47,196 bases of DNA from Planctomycetota bacterium (GCA_016930595.1 JAFGGJ010000032.1:1-47196); one strand, 5' to 3'. Positions 36,733 through 45,129 are shown, counted from the stretch's first letter. Numbers and translations: made by a program. Notes: generated from the letters alone by a model not told the origin.

Positions 36733-38407
36733 TTCGACAGACAGGCCTGACGCCAACCTGGATGACCAGCTCAACAGCGCCGTGAACGCCTACGTCGAAG
36801 TCGCTCCTGCGCCCGGCGACACCGCTTCCATAGACCCGGACGTCTTCAACCGCCTCATCTCGAAACTGGACTCCGTTTTCTGGAAGAAGGTCCATCAGGT
36901 GGTTGCCGAGAGGCTGGCCGTTCTCGGCGACGAGTCCGCTGAATTGGAATTTTCGGACGAAGACCGGCTCCTTATCGATTTCGGGCTGCTGGACTACAGG
37001 CTGCTCGGCCAGCAGGCCGCCGGTATCAGGGAGCGCCTGCTTGGGGAACGGAACGCGGGCGTTGGCGACGGCTTCAGCATCATGTATTTTTCGGACTGGA
37101 TCCGCTCCAGGCTGCAGTATTACCTGACCGTGGAAGAAGTCGATCAGCGGCGTGAAACTGCTGAACTCGTTCAGAAGATCCCTGGGATTACCGGGCTCCT
37201 TGAAAAACGCGCCGCCATCCTTGAACTCCTCAATCCTTTCCTGCACCACCTGCCCGGCGTCAGCGAAGTTCTCAGTCGGCTTGTTTCTGAAGGCCGGCTC
37301 GACGACATCATGCTGATGCTTTTTGTTCAGAGGCTTAAGTCGTCCGCCCCGGATATCGAAAAGGCCCTGGTCCGTATCGAAAGCGCCTTCAGACTTGTGA
37401 TGAACCGGGTGGCCGACAGGGTGGTCGAAGAAAAATACCTTCAGGCCATCAGCGAATACAGCGCTCTCCGCCTCCAGATCTTCCGCCAGGTCAGCAAGTT
37501 GCCCAGAGAACTCGTCGGCGACCTCGGTCAGCCCATCGACATGGCGGCCGTTGCCGAAAAAGTCCGCCAGGACGTCAAGCTCATGCGTTCTCTTCTCAAC
37601 CTGGGCGCTGTAGCAGGGGCCGTTGCGAAGCCTCATTCAGTTCTCCTGAGGGACATGCAGCGCACCACCCTGCAGCGCGTTCATGATGCGCTTACTCTTG
37701 TCAGGGAAGTCGATCCTGCCATCAGTCTCGATCACAATGTCCTCATCACTCCTTTTACGGGCAGCGGCTTCTTTGAATGGGACAGGGATACCATCGTTGT
37801 CGGCATCATCCCGGCCAGGTCCGTGGAAGAAGATGTCGCCACCGCCGTTGCCGGCATGCGGATCGCGGTGGACAGGTTCCACCACAGCGAAGAGCTATTT
37901 CTTGCTTACGACAAGATTCATCACGGGCGGGATTTCCGGGAGTTCTTCACGCGGGATTATATCCATTGGGTTGTCCGCGTCGGCCGCGGCCAGAAGCAGC
38001 AGATGGACCCACGCAGCTTTGACTTCTTCCTCTCTAATATCGGCCATAACGGCGTGGACCCCGTTGTCCCCGCTGAACTCGTCCATACGTCGGTTGACGA
38101 GCGCAGCGAGCTGTATCGCAAGATCACCATCAAGGTTCGTGATGGATCCGCTTCCGCCAGGGAACTCTTCCTCGCGGGCGTCATACGCTGGCAGCGGGGC
38201 GACCACCAGTCCGCCTGCCGCTATCTTGACAGCGCCGCCAGGCTTGCTCCTTCCGACGGCGCCAGCCTCTACAGCCTGGGGATCCTTCTTAGGAACATGC
38301 GCATGAAGGGGCCCGCCAGGAAGTACCTCGTCCAGTGCACTACCAATGCACCGCAGACCATCTGGCAGGTTTATGCTTTCGAAGCGCTGAAAAGGCTGGG
38401 CAGATGA
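36722..38407 (+). CDS. Uncharacterised protein with C-terminal TPR-like repeats
   Basis: A 561-residue, soluble, mostly helical protein I cannot assign. Residues 1-35 are acidic and probably disordered. Residues 35-320 are helical (FNRLISKLDSVFWKKVHQVVAERLAV, VLSRLVSEGRLDDIMLMLFVQRLK given as separate helices). A more conserved-looking middle domain follows (VLITPFTGSGFFEWDRDTI, VDRFHHSEELFLAYDKIHHG, FFTRDYIHWVVRVGRGQKQQ, NIGHNGVDPVVPAELV). The C-terminal ~100 residues are two TPR-like units (LFLAGVIRWQRGDHQSACRYL, LYSLGILLRNMRMKGPARKYL). There is no signal peptide or catalytic motif I trust. ATG 36722 overlaps rsmD by 11 bases, and the stop overlaps the next gene in ATGA. This strict linkage makes it a real, co-translated gene. 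Confidence 0.75.
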   Translation: MASDSTDRPDANLDDQLNSAVNAYVEVAPAPGDTASIDPDVFNRLISKLDSVFWKKVHQVVAERLAVLGDESAELEFSDEDRLLIDFGLLDYRLLGQQAAGIRERLLGERNAGVGDGFSIMYFSDWIRSRLQYYLTVEEVDQRRETAELVQKIPGITGLLEKRAAILELLNPFLHHLPGVSEVLSRLVSEGRLDDIMLMLFVQRLKSSAPDIEKALVRIESAFRLVMNRVADRVVEEKYLQAISEYSALRLQIFRQVSKLPRELVGDLGQPIDMAAVAEKVRQDVKLMRSLLNLGAVAGAVAKPHSVLLRDMQRTTLQRVHDALTLVREVDPAISLDHNVLITPFTGSGFFEWDRDTIVVGIIPARSVEEDVATAVAGMRIAVDRFHHSEELFLAYDKIHHGRDFREFFTRDYIHWVVRVGRGQKQQMDPRSFDFFLSNIGHNGVDPVVPAELVHTSVDERSELYRKITIKVRDGSASARELFLAGVIRWQRGDHQSACRYLDSAARLAPSDGASLYSLGILLRNMRMKGPARKYLVQCTTNAPQTIWQVYAFEALKRLGR

Positions 38408-38868
38408 ACAATCCTTCTCTGGCCGCGCTCTTCCTGGTTGTCGGAGCCGTCATTATCGCCTATTCCGTCGGCCGCATCCTTAACAGGAACCGCTCCAGGA
38501 AGGTCGAAGATCTCCGCAGCCTGCGCGAATCGATGACCGGGGAGGACGCGGGCAAAGACGACCCGTCGGCTTCGTCCCTTTCCGACGTGTCTGCCGCCGC
38601 CCGCGACCTATCCCGCCATCTTGACAGCCGCATGCAGGCCCTCAGGGTCCTCATCGCCGACGCCGACAGGCGCATTGAACTCCTGTCCTCCATGACCGGT
38701 CCGCCAGCGCCTTCGATGCGCTCCACCGTTTCGCGCCTGGCTGCCTCGGGCATGCCGTTCGAACAGATCGCCCGTGAAACCGGTCTGACGCTTGCGGAGG
38801 TCGGCCTTGCCCTGCATCTGGCCGAATCAGAAGACTCTCCTCTGGATTCTTCCGGCGATGCCCCCTGA
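38404..38868 (+). CDS. Small membrane-anchored protein with C-terminal helix-turn-helix-like segment
   Basis: A 154-residue protein. Residues 5-23 (LAALFLVVGAVIIAYSVGR) are a single N-terminal membrane helix, followed by a basic stretch (NRNRSRK), a charged, probably coiled linker (~30-110), and a compact C-terminal motif VSRLAASGMPFEQIARETGLTLAEVGLALHL (two helix-turn-helix-like halves). This plan resembles the DUF2802/DUF6115-like small membrane proteins whose tail looks like a sigma-factor-type HTH, but the assignment is tentative. ATG 38404 shares ATGA with the preceding gene, and the next gene overlaps its end by 11 bases. Function unknown. Confidence 0.7.
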   Translation: MNNPSLAALFLVVGAVIIAYSVGRILNRNRSRKVEDLRSLRESMTGEDAGKDDPSASSLSDVSAAARDLSRHLDSRMQALRVLIADADRRIELLSSMTGPPAPSMRSTVSRLAASGMPFEQIARETGLTLAEVGLALHLAESEDSPLDSSGDAP

Positions 38869-39991
38869 CGCGTCCTCCGCGAGAATCCTGTTCCTTCAAC
38901 CCACGTCGTTCCTGGGCGGCGCCGAAAAGAGTGCCGTCGAGCTTGCTGCCGCTCTCTCCCGGCGCGGGTTCAATATCAGGTTTGTGATGGGGGGGGGAGG
39001 TCCCGTGCTGCAGATGGCGGAATCGTCGTTTGCCGTTGACAGGGTCGATTTCCCATACGTTTCCCGCCTGCGTTTCACCGGTCTTGCTGAGCACGCGGCC
39101 GCCGGCCGCCTGCCTGAAACCGCCGGCGCCGTCAGGCGCTTGCGCGGCCTGGCCCGGAACTCGTCCCTTGTTTACGCCAACGGCGCCCAGGCACTTATCT
39201 ACGCCGCTCTTTCGTGTTGCGGCGTGCCGTACGTCTACCACGCCAGGGATATTCTGAAAGCTTCCCGCCTTGCAAAACTGGCGGCGCGGAATGCCGTTGT
39301 TTCCATCGCTGTCAGTGACTTTGTGCGCGGGGGCCTGATTGCAGCGGGACTTTCCCCTGTTTCCGTTCACACGATTCACAACGGCATTGACGTGAGTTAT
39401 TACCGGTCTCTCACGGACAGGTCTGGTGCGAAGGCGGCTCTCGGCCTGCCGCAGGATGCCCCGTGCGTTCTCTGGATGGGGAGCATGATCTCATGGAAGC
39501 GGCCCGAACTGTTCATCGATGTTGCGGCCGCGCTCCGTTCCCGGGCATCCTTTGTGATGGTCGGCGGTGCGCACCTGCCGCGTGACGGTCCCTATGAACG
39601 CCGCGTGAAAAGACTGGCCGCTGAAGCAGGTGTCACGGCTCTGTCCACCGTTCCAGATCCCAGGCCCTTCTACGCAGCAGCGGACCTGTTTGTGAGCACT
39701 TCCGTCGATGAGCCGTTCGGACGGGTGCTTGTTGAAGCCATGGTTGCCGGCGTTCCCGTGGCGGCTACCGCTTCCGGAGGCAAGCCGGAAATCATCGAAT
39801 CGGGCGTCACGGGCATTCTTGTCCCTCCAGACGACGCTTCGGCCCTTGCAACGGCGGTCCGGGAACTCCTGTCCTCTCCCGCCGACGCCGAAACGCTTGC
39901 CGCAGCCGCGCGAACGAGGGCGGAATCCTGCTTCACTATCGACAGGTGTGCTGACGGCGTCGTCGCCGTCCTGCGGAACGTTCTGGCGTGA
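38858..39991 (+). CDS. Glycosyltransferase family 4
   Basis: A 377-residue GT-B enzyme. The N-terminal glycine loop LQPTSFLGGAEKSAVELAAAL, VYANGAQALIYAAL and HARDILKASRLAKL form the acceptor half. VLWMGSMISWKRPELFIDVAAAL, FVMVGGAHL, the PDPRPFYAAADLFVSTS and EPFGRVLVEAMVAGVPVAAT (E-x7-E motif) and GVTGILVPPDDA belong to the donor half. It is distinct from the other GT4 in the window. ATG 38858 lies 11 bases inside the previous gene; a longer in-frame version is not supported. It is the last gene of the dnaX-to-glycosyltransferase run and converges on the secreted protein gene 21 bases away. Confidence 0.88.
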   Translation: MPPDASSARILFLQPTSFLGGAEKSAVELAAALSRRGFNIRFVMGGGGPVLQMAESSFAVDRVDFPYVSRLRFTGLAEHAAAGRLPETAGAVRRLRGLARNSSLVYANGAQALIYAALSCCGVPYVYHARDILKASRLAKLAARNAVVSIAVSDFVRGGLIAAGLSPVSVHTIHNGIDVSYYRSLTDRSGAKAALGLPQDAPCVLWMGSMISWKRPELFIDVAAALRSRASFVMVGGAHLPRDGPYERRVKRLAAEAGVTALSTVPDPRPFYAAADLFVSTSVDEPFGRVLVEAMVAGVPVAATASGGKPEIIESGVTGILVPPDDASALATAVRELLSSPADAETLAAAARTRAESCFTIDRCADGVVAVLRNVLA

Positions 39992-40012
39992 ACTTTTTCA
40001 GCCGTTTCCGCG

Positions 40013-41419
40013 TCAGTACTGCGGTTTCCCACTCTGGTCGTACGTGACTACTACTTCGAAATCGCTGCCCTTGAGCCGGTGGAGAGTGCGCCTGTCTTTA
40101 ATCCGCTTGTCCGGCGCCGTCGATATGTACCAGTCGCTTCCGTTGTCCGCCACGAACATTCCGTACTTTTTCATGGCGAGTACCACCGCGCGGGCGTGCT
40201 TCGGGAACCCCGATATATCCACATCTGCCTTGAGCCGTATCCTCTGGCCCATCGCGGGCAGGTTCGGATCCTTGGATTCCGCCGCGTAGTGTGTTGCGGG
40301 GTAGAGGTATTCCTTGCGCGTCCTCCGGCACGTTACACGGATGGCATGTTCCACCATCCCGCGTTCGCATTCGTCATAACGGACTATTGCCGGGAAGATG
40401 GGCAAGCCCGCCGCGTCGGAAGACGTCCACCCGCGCGGGCGCGTCTTGTTGTTCTTCAAGTCGAACACCGCGCCGCTGCCGGCGCGCCATCCGTCCGCCT
40501 GCTTGAACGAATGGAACATCTCGTAGAGCATCATGTTCCACACGTCCACCACAATCACGTGCCTGTCGCCCGTCCCCGTGTGCTGGTCGGCCAGGCCTTC
40601 GACCGGGGCGTTCTCGGGCACAGGGTAGGGACCCTTGTCGGATTCGCCGGAATAATCGAACGTTATGTTCACGCGCTTCTGGTCGCCCGGTACCAGCACA
40701 AACGCCATGTCCTCGTTGCAGTGCACGTACCTGTCCCGCCCTATTGATGCTATTATGTTGTCCGAATTCGGGTGCACCGGGTTCTTCGATATGTCCATGT
40801 TCCACGGGTTGTCCGTCGGGAATATCTGCATGGTTGACAGGACCGCGTCGGCTTGCGGAGTGTCGAACAGTATCGGCTCGCTCAGCTTCGGCGTCGGGGG
40901 CAGAGGCCTTCCTTCGTGGTTCTTTCTTACGGGCATCTGCTGCTCCTTCGGCTTGCTCTCGCGTATTATCAGTACCGGTTTCTTTTCTTCCGGCGGGTGC
41001 AGCGTATTCAGAAACTCGTCGACCTTTTCCTTCATGCCGGCATCCGTCTCGACCGCCTTAGCCGCTGCGGCGTCCGCCTTCTCCGTGTCTCCGATCGCCG
41101 CATAGTAGCGGGCCATCACCAGGTAGTCTTCCCCGCTTTCGGCGGACTTCATGCCTGCCGCCGCGAGCTGGGTATCTTCGAAATCGTTCCATTTCAGCGG
41201 TGTTTCGTAACCGCTGGCGTCCACCTTGACGCCGTCATCGGTGACCCCGGTTATCCTGCCGCGCGCCTTGGCTCCCAGAAAACTGAAGTGTATCGTTATC
41301 TGTTTGCCGCCCCTTGCCGCGCGCGCGATCAAACCTTCGACTTCCCGCCTTGGATCCGCCTCGCCGGCAGCGACTCCGACCGACAGCGTGAGAAGCATTG
41401 CCCCCAGCAGCATTTTCAT
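40013..41419 (-). CDS. Secreted protein of an unnamed NPWNxDIS family
   Basis: A 468-residue protein with a signal peptide (MKMLLGAMLLTLSVGVAAG). Residues 25-95 look like a small SH3/Sm-like barrel (ITIHFSFLGAKARGRITGV, VKVDASGYETPLKWNDF). Residues 95-140 look like a TPR-like hairpin. From about 190 comes a large domain with striking motifs: FPTDNPWNMDISKNPVHPNSDN, read here in two overlapping parts (DNPWNMDIS and NPVHPNS), then FDYSGESDKGPYPVPENAPVEG, ATHYAAES, GTGDRHVIVVDVWN, SGAVFDLKNN, GWTSSDAAGLPIFPAIVRYDE and MFVADNGSDWYISTAPD. I recall similar unnamed secreted proteins in several phyla but no function. ATG 41419 has GGGAGG nine bases upstream. Possibly a surface carbohydrate- or peptide-active protein, but no catalytic residues can be named. 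Confidence 0.75.
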   Translation of the reverse strand: MKMLLGAMLLTLSVGVAAGEADPRREVEGLIARAARGGKQITIHFSFLGAKARGRITGVTDDGVKVDASGYETPLKWNDFEDTQLAAAGMKSAESGEDYLVMARYYAAIGDTEKADAAAAKAVETDAGMKEKVDEFLNTLHPPEEKKPVLIIRESKPKEQQMPVRKNHEGRPLPPTPKLSEPILFDTPQADAVLSTMQIFPTDNPWNMDISKNPVHPNSDNIIASIGRDRYVHCNEDMAFVLVPGDQKRVNITFDYSGESDKGPYPVPENAPVEGLADQHTGTGDRHVIVVDVWNMMLYEMFHSFKQADGWRAGSGAVFDLKNNKTRPRGWTSSDAAGLPIFPAIVRYDECERGMVEHAIRVTCRRTRKEYLYPATHYAAESKDPNLPAMGQRIRLKADVDISGFPKHARAVVLAMKKYGMFVADNGSDWYISTAPDKRIKDRRTLHRLKGSDFEVVVTYDQSGKPQY

Positions 41420-41472
41420 GTCATGCCGCCTCCCTGTATCCCGAGCCTGCAGGTCCCTCGCCCTGCCCCTAC

Positions 41473-41478
41473 ATTATA
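41473..41478 (-). promoter_or_regulatory. Candidate -10 box (TATAAT) for the secreted-protein gene
   Basis: Minus strand GGCTGTATAATG, perfect hexamer, about 53 bases before the ATG. No convincing -35 box. Confidence 0.35.
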
Positions 41479-41538
41479 CAGCCGTGCAGGCGGGAGGGAC
41501 ATCTGTTTTCCCGCTCCGGCGCATCCGGCCTCCGCCGG

Positions 41539-42417
41539 CTACAGTCCGGCCGGGCGCGCCGCTTTCCGCAGCCTGCGTCTCCTTTTCAGCACGGCGTTTC
41601 CAAGGACGGTCAGCAGGTACACCGCCCCGGCTATGATCACTATCATTGCTCCCGATGGCAGATCCGGCCCGTAACTTGCCGCAAGTCCCCCTGTTGTGAA
41701 CACCATGCACAGCACGGTAGCCATCACCATCATCTGCCACAGCGATTTCGAAAAATGCCCCGCCACCGCGGCCGGCAGCGTCAACAGCGCTATCGTCATC
41801 ACTATTCCCACCACCGTTACCAGCAGTACTATTGTCAGAGCCGTTATTACCAGCAGTATCAGGTAGTATGTTTCCACGTTCAGACCGCGCAGGCGGGCGA
41901 ATTCCTCGTCGAAAGATATCGCCAGGAGTTGGTTGTAGAACAGTATGCCAAGGGCCACTATGACCGCGTCCAGTATCACGATGAGCCACAAGTCACGCTC
42001 GCTGACCATCAGTATGTTCCCGAACAGATAGCTCATCAGGTTCGTGTTATAGCCGGGTGTCATCGTTATGAACAGTATCCCCACCGCCATCCCTGTTGCC
42101 CACAGCGCCCCTATCACCGTGTCTTCCCGCTGGCGGGTCTTGATACTGACGTGCCCCAGTATGAATGCGGCCAGCACCGCCGCCCCCACCGCACCGTGGA
42201 GAGGGTGCAGCCCTTCCAGCCCGTATTTCACACCCAGGTACCTCGCCAGGCCCATACCGCCCAGCACGAAATGCGATATCCCCCCCGCGAGGTACGTTAT
42301 CCGTTTGGTTACCACGTAGCTTCCCACCACCCCGCACGCTATGCTGGCCAGCAGCCCCACTATCAGGGCGTTGCGGAGCAGTTCGTGGCTTGCGGCCGCC
42401 TTTACGAATTCAAACAT
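41539..42417 (-). CDS. znuB: Zinc ABC transporter permease ZnuB
   Basis: A 292-residue ABC-3 family permease with about eight membrane helices. Typical segments are LLRNALIVGLLASIACGVVGSYVV at the N-terminus, YLAGGISHFVLGGMGLA, VIGALWATGMAVGIL, LFGNILMVSERDLW (the ABC-3 cytoplasmic EAA-like region), FARLRGLNVETYYL and GIVMTIALLTLPAAVAGHFSKSL. It forms the membrane channel with ZnuC. ATG 42417 is 16 bases inside the znuC end; longer in-frame sequence is znuC shadow. It is the last gene of zur-znuA-znuC-znuB. Mn or Fe specificity cannot be excluded from the permease alone, but the context supports zinc. Confidence 0.92.
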   Translation of the reverse strand: MFEFVKAAASHELLRNALIVGLLASIACGVVGSYVVTKRITYLAGGISHFVLGGMGLARYLGVKYGLEGLHPLHGAVGAAVLAAFILGHVSIKTRQREDTVIGALWATGMAVGILFITMTPGYNTNLMSYLFGNILMVSERDLWLIVILDAVIVALGILFYNQLLAISFDEEFARLRGLNVETYYLILLVITALTIVLLVTVVGIVMTIALLTLPAAVAGHFSKSLWQMMVMATVLCMVFTTGGLAASYGPDLPSGAMIVIIAGAVYLLTVLGNAVLKRRRRLRKAARPAGL

Positions 42418-43187
42418 TCTTTGTCCCCCGACGTATCGCGGTCGTGCTTCACCATGCGCATCTGCTCTCCGTAGAGCCTGCTGATGGTTTCCCCGCAGAC
42501 GTCTTCGGTGGGATGCTCGGCCACGTTCCGATTTACGCACAGCACGCTGCGTACGTTAGCCGACACGAACCCTATGTCGTGAGTCACCATCACGATAGTC
42601 ATGCGTTCGTTCAAGCTGCCCAGCAGCCGCGCCAGGGTACTTTCCACAGCCGCGTCCACGTTCGCCGTCGGCTCGTCCAGCAGCAGGAGCTTCGGCTGTG
42701 TCGCAAGAGCGCGTGCTATCAGCACCCGCTGTCTCTGTCCGCCGGACAGGTCAGCGAACGGCCTGCCCCAGACGTCCGCCAGTCCGACTTCTTCCAATGC
42801 TTTCTTCGCCGCCTTTCTGTCCTGCGCTCCGTATGGCCCGATCTTCGCTCCTCCCCGCAGCCTCCCCATCAGCACGACGTCCATCACGATAACCGGGAAA
42901 CTGGCATCGAACTGGAAATACTGCGGCACATAGCCGATTTGTTCGCCTGTTTTTCCGGGCCTTTGCCCGAACACCTCCAGCGCCCCGCTGTCGGGTTTCA
43001 GCAGCCCCGTTATGAGTTTCAGCAGTGTTGTTTTCCCTCCACCGTTGGGTCCCAGTATGCTTACGTAATCCCCTTTTCTTATATCGAAGCTCACCCCCTC
43101 CAGTACCGGGACGTCCCCGTACGAGAAGCTCACATCCCTTGCCCGTACCACCGTCCCCGCCCCGTTTTTTCCCCCTTCCTTACTCAT
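42402..43187 (-). CDS. znuC: Zinc ABC transporter ATP-binding protein ZnuC
   Basis: A 261-residue ABC ATPase. Walker A is GPNGGGKTTLLKLITGLL, the Q-loop region YVPQYFQFDASFPVIV, signature LSGGQRQRVLIARAL, Walker B LLLLDEPTANVD, and the switch His is in VMVTHDIGFV. It drives zinc uptake with ZnuB. ATG 43187 overlaps the znuA stop by 8 bases, with AAAGG upstream. A basic/acidic C-terminal tail (MVKHDRDTSGDKE) is unremarkable. Confidence 0.94.
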   Translation of the reverse strand: MSKEGGKNGAGTVVRARDVSFSYGDVPVLEGVSFDIRKGDYVSILGPNGGGKTTLLKLITGLLKPDSGALEVFGQRPGKTGEQIGYVPQYFQFDASFPVIVMDVVLMGRLRGGAKIGPYGAQDRKAAKKALEEVGLADVWGRPFADLSGGQRQRVLIARALATQPKLLLLDEPTANVDAAVESTLARLLGSLNERMTIVMVTHDIGFVSANVRSVLCVNRNVAEHPTEDVCGETISRLYGEQMRMVKHDRDTSGDKECLNS

Positions 43188-44076
43188 CTCCCCGCCTTTC
43201 CAGTCCTTCCGCTATCGCCTCCGCCATCTGTCGCAGTCCTCTCCCGTAGTCGGGTTCCAGCGGGTCTATGCCGACCACCGTCCCGCCTATGGCGTTCGCT
43301 ATCGCCTCCGCCGCCTTCGTTGAAAACTGCGACTGCACGAATATCGTCTTTACGCCTTCCGCTTTTGCCCTGTCCACTATTTCGACGATTTGTTTTGCCC
43401 CGGGCTCCTTGCCTTCCATTTCTATTGTTTCCTGCGTGAGTCCATACCTGTCGGCAAAATAGCCGAACGCGGGGTGAAACACATAGAACTTTTTCCCGGC
43501 CGCTGCCCGGAGAATGTCGCGGATTTCCCCATCCAGAGCGTCCATTTCGGCGCGGAACGCCTTCAGGCGCTCCTCGTAGTACGCCGTTCCTTCCGGATCC
43601 AGGCGTTTCAGTTCTTCGGCCATCGTTTCCGCCTGCACGGCTGCCAGCGACGGATCCAGCCATATGTGAGGATCCTTGGCTGCGCCACCGTTCACCTTGC
43701 CATGAGTTTCTTCATGTCCCACGTGGCCGTGTTTCATCTCGCGCAGTTTAATGCCCCTGCGCGTATCGACGACGTTTATCCCCTTGCCGATCTTCGCCAC
43801 GAGCGTGTCTTCGAACGCCACTCCTATCCTGAAATATACGTCCGCCCTGCCCGCCCGGACGATCTGTTTCGGTGTGGGCTCGTATGTTTCAGGAGATTGT
43901 CCCGGGCCCACCATTACTTCGACGTTCACCCGGTCTCCTCCCACCCCTTTGACGAAGTACGCCTGCGGCAGGATGCTTACTGCAGCGGTTATCCTTTCTC
44001 CTTTCTCCCCGACGTTCGTTTTCTCGCTGCACGCGGCCAGCATGATGCACGCGCACGCCGCTGCCTTTTTCCACAT
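43180..44076 (-). CDS. znuA: Zinc-binding lipoprotein ZnuA
   Basis: High-affinity periplasmic zinc receptor. The 298-residue protein starts with a lipoprotein signal (MWKKAAACACIMLAAC, lipobox LAAC), so it should be membrane-anchored. The cluster A-I fold follows: AVSILPQAYFVKGVGGDRVNVEVMV, GQSPETYEPTPKQI, FEDTLV, a His-containing loop (MKHGHVGHEETHG) typical of zinc-type receptors, DPHIWLDPSLAA, FYVFHPAFGYFADRYGL and a C-terminal IDPLEPDYG. ATG 44076 has a perfect AGGAGG five bases upstream. The His-rich loop and the adjacent Fur-family regulator support zinc over manganese. Confidence 0.93.
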   Translation of the reverse strand: MWKKAAACACIMLAACSEKTNVGEKGERITAAVSILPQAYFVKGVGGDRVNVEVMVGPGQSPETYEPTPKQIVRAGRADVYFRIGVAFEDTLVAKIGKGINVVDTRRGIKLREMKHGHVGHEETHGKVNGGAAKDPHIWLDPSLAAVQAETMAEELKRLDPEGTAYYEERLKAFRAEMDALDGEIRDILRAAAGKKFYVFHPAFGYFADRYGLTQETIEMEGKEPGAKQIVEIVDRAKAEGVKTIFVQSQFSTKAAEAIANAIGGTVVGIDPLEPDYGRGLRQMAEAIAEGLERRGDE

Positions 44077-44107
44077 TGCTTCCTCCTTCACTTCTCCGTC
44101 ATCGCCC

Positions 44108-44530
44108 TTACGCGCTGCATGCCGGGCACAGTCCTATCAGCAGCATCTTCCGTCTTTCGACCTTGTATCCCGGCGGTATGCTCAATTGTCCTCCCACGAC
44201 CGCGTCGTACAGGCAACTGGTTTTGCCACACTTCCTGCACCGGAAATGCGGGTGGCACGCGTCTTCTCCACAGTGGTCCGCCGATTCATAGTACGACGTT
44301 CTTCCCACCGAATACGAATGATGGATCAGCCCGGCTTCTTCCAGATCTCTCACCGCGCGGTACACGGTCGCCCTGTCTATCCCCCCGCCGCCAATGCTTT
44401 CCAGAACCTCCCGGGCGCACACCGGTCTCCCGGCGCTCCCGATTGCCGCCATCGCCTTCATCCGCTGCCGCGTGACCCGCAATCCCGCCTCCCGTAGCGC
44501 CGCCGTCGTTTTCTTCTTTGAATTCCACAT
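44108..44530 (-). CDS. zur: Fur-family regulator, probably zinc-responsive (Zur)
   Basis: A 140-residue Fur-family repressor. The winged-helix domain is LREAGLRVTRQRMKAMAAI, VLESIGGGGIDRATVYRAVRDLEEAGLI. The dimer/metal domain has HCGEDACHPHFRCRKCGKTSC and the C-terminal CPAC, which together supply the two CxxC structural zinc pairs. Position as first gene of the zinc-uptake operon (31 bases before znuA) argues for Zur rather than Fur or PerR. ATG 44530 has AAAGGAG six bases upstream. A perfect palindrome overlaps its own promoter, consistent with autoregulation. A Ni or Fe sensor is the alternative. Confidence 0.88.
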   Translation of the reverse strand: MWNSKKKTTAALREAGLRVTRQRMKAMAAIGSAGRPVCAREVLESIGGGGIDRATVYRAVRDLEEAGLIHHSYSVGRTSYYESADHCGEDACHPHFRCRKCGKTSCLYDAVVGGQLSIPPGYKVERRKMLLIGLCPACSA

Positions 44531-44558
44531 CGGCCGCTCCTTTACATCTCTGCAAGTT

Positions 44559-44586
44559 ATTGTATCCAGATGCGACACTGTCGCAA
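44559..44586 (-). promoter_or_regulatory. Promoter of the zur-znuACB operon overlapped by a palindromic operator
   Basis: Minus strand: TTGCGA (44586-44581, 4 of 6), a 16-base spacer and TACAAT (44564-44559, 5 of 6). The perfect palindrome TGCGACA-C-TGTCGCA occupies 44571-44585, so it covers the -35 box and most of the spacer. A dimeric repressor bound there would block polymerase. Leader about 22 bases. Confidence 0.65.
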
Positions 44587-44638
44587 CCATCTCCCGTTCT
44601 CCCGCCGGCCCCTCTTGCCGTTTTCGTGCCCGCTGCAG

Positions 44639-44667
44639 TTGCCCCGGGCGGCCCGTGGCGGTAATAT
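44639..44667 (+). promoter_or_regulatory. Possible promoter for the SH3-like gene and downstream envelope genes
   Basis: TTGCCC (44639-44644), a 17-base spacer and TAATAT (44662-44667). Both boxes match only 4 of 6. Confidence 0.3.
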
Positions 44668-44692
44668 ATCCATATGGAAGGAGAGTCCCCCA

Positions 44693-45097
44693 ATGCCGGT
44701 CGAAGGGAAAGTCGCCAGGATCATCGACGACGCCACCGTCATCATTTCCTGCGGCGCCGAATCCGGTGTCAGGCCCGGCATGGTTTTTGCAGTAGTGCTC
44801 CCAGTCGATGAGGTCTTCGACCCTGATTCCGGCGAGAATCTCGGCCGATGGGAAGCCGTCAAGGGCCGCCTTCAGGTCTTGCATGTGCAGGACAGGATGT
44901 CGATCTGTGCGCCCGCGCTGGACCGCGCCGACGGCCTTGCTTTCGACCCCGCCACACACACACTTTCCGCTGAAATGATCCAAGTCAGCCTTGCAAGGTC
45001 CAGGTCGTCTTCCCTTAACGTTGACAAATCCCAGGCCGCGGGCATGCCAGGGCTTTCTCCCATTCGTGTCGGTGACAAGGTCCGTTCCGTGGATTGA
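44693..45097 (+). CDS. Small SH3-like (FlgT-C-like) beta-barrel protein
   Basis: A 134-residue protein of unknown role. VEGKVARIIDDATVIISCGAES, then GVRPGMVFAVV, EVFDPDSGENLG, GRLQVLHVQDRMSI and the C-terminal IRVGDKVRSVD match, in order, the C-terminal domain of the CsgG-like protein at 5089-6198 (GMQRGMVL, ELVDPETGLVLG, GTITITDVKEKWSI, KKGDMVEFV). It is thus a free-standing copy of that domain. No signal peptide. ATG 44693 has AAGGAGAG seven bases upstream. It is divergent from zur and lies 32 bases before the acyltransferase gene. Confidence 0.7.
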   Translation: MPVEGKVARIIDDATVIISCGAESGVRPGMVFAVVLPVDEVFDPDSGENLGRWEAVKGRLQVLHVQDRMSICAPALDRADGLAFDPATHTLSAEMIQVSLARSRSSSLNVDKSQAAGMPGLSPIRVGDKVRSVD

Positions 45098-45129
45098 TGG
45101 AGCCCGTCTTGCCGGAGTGATCCCGTCCA

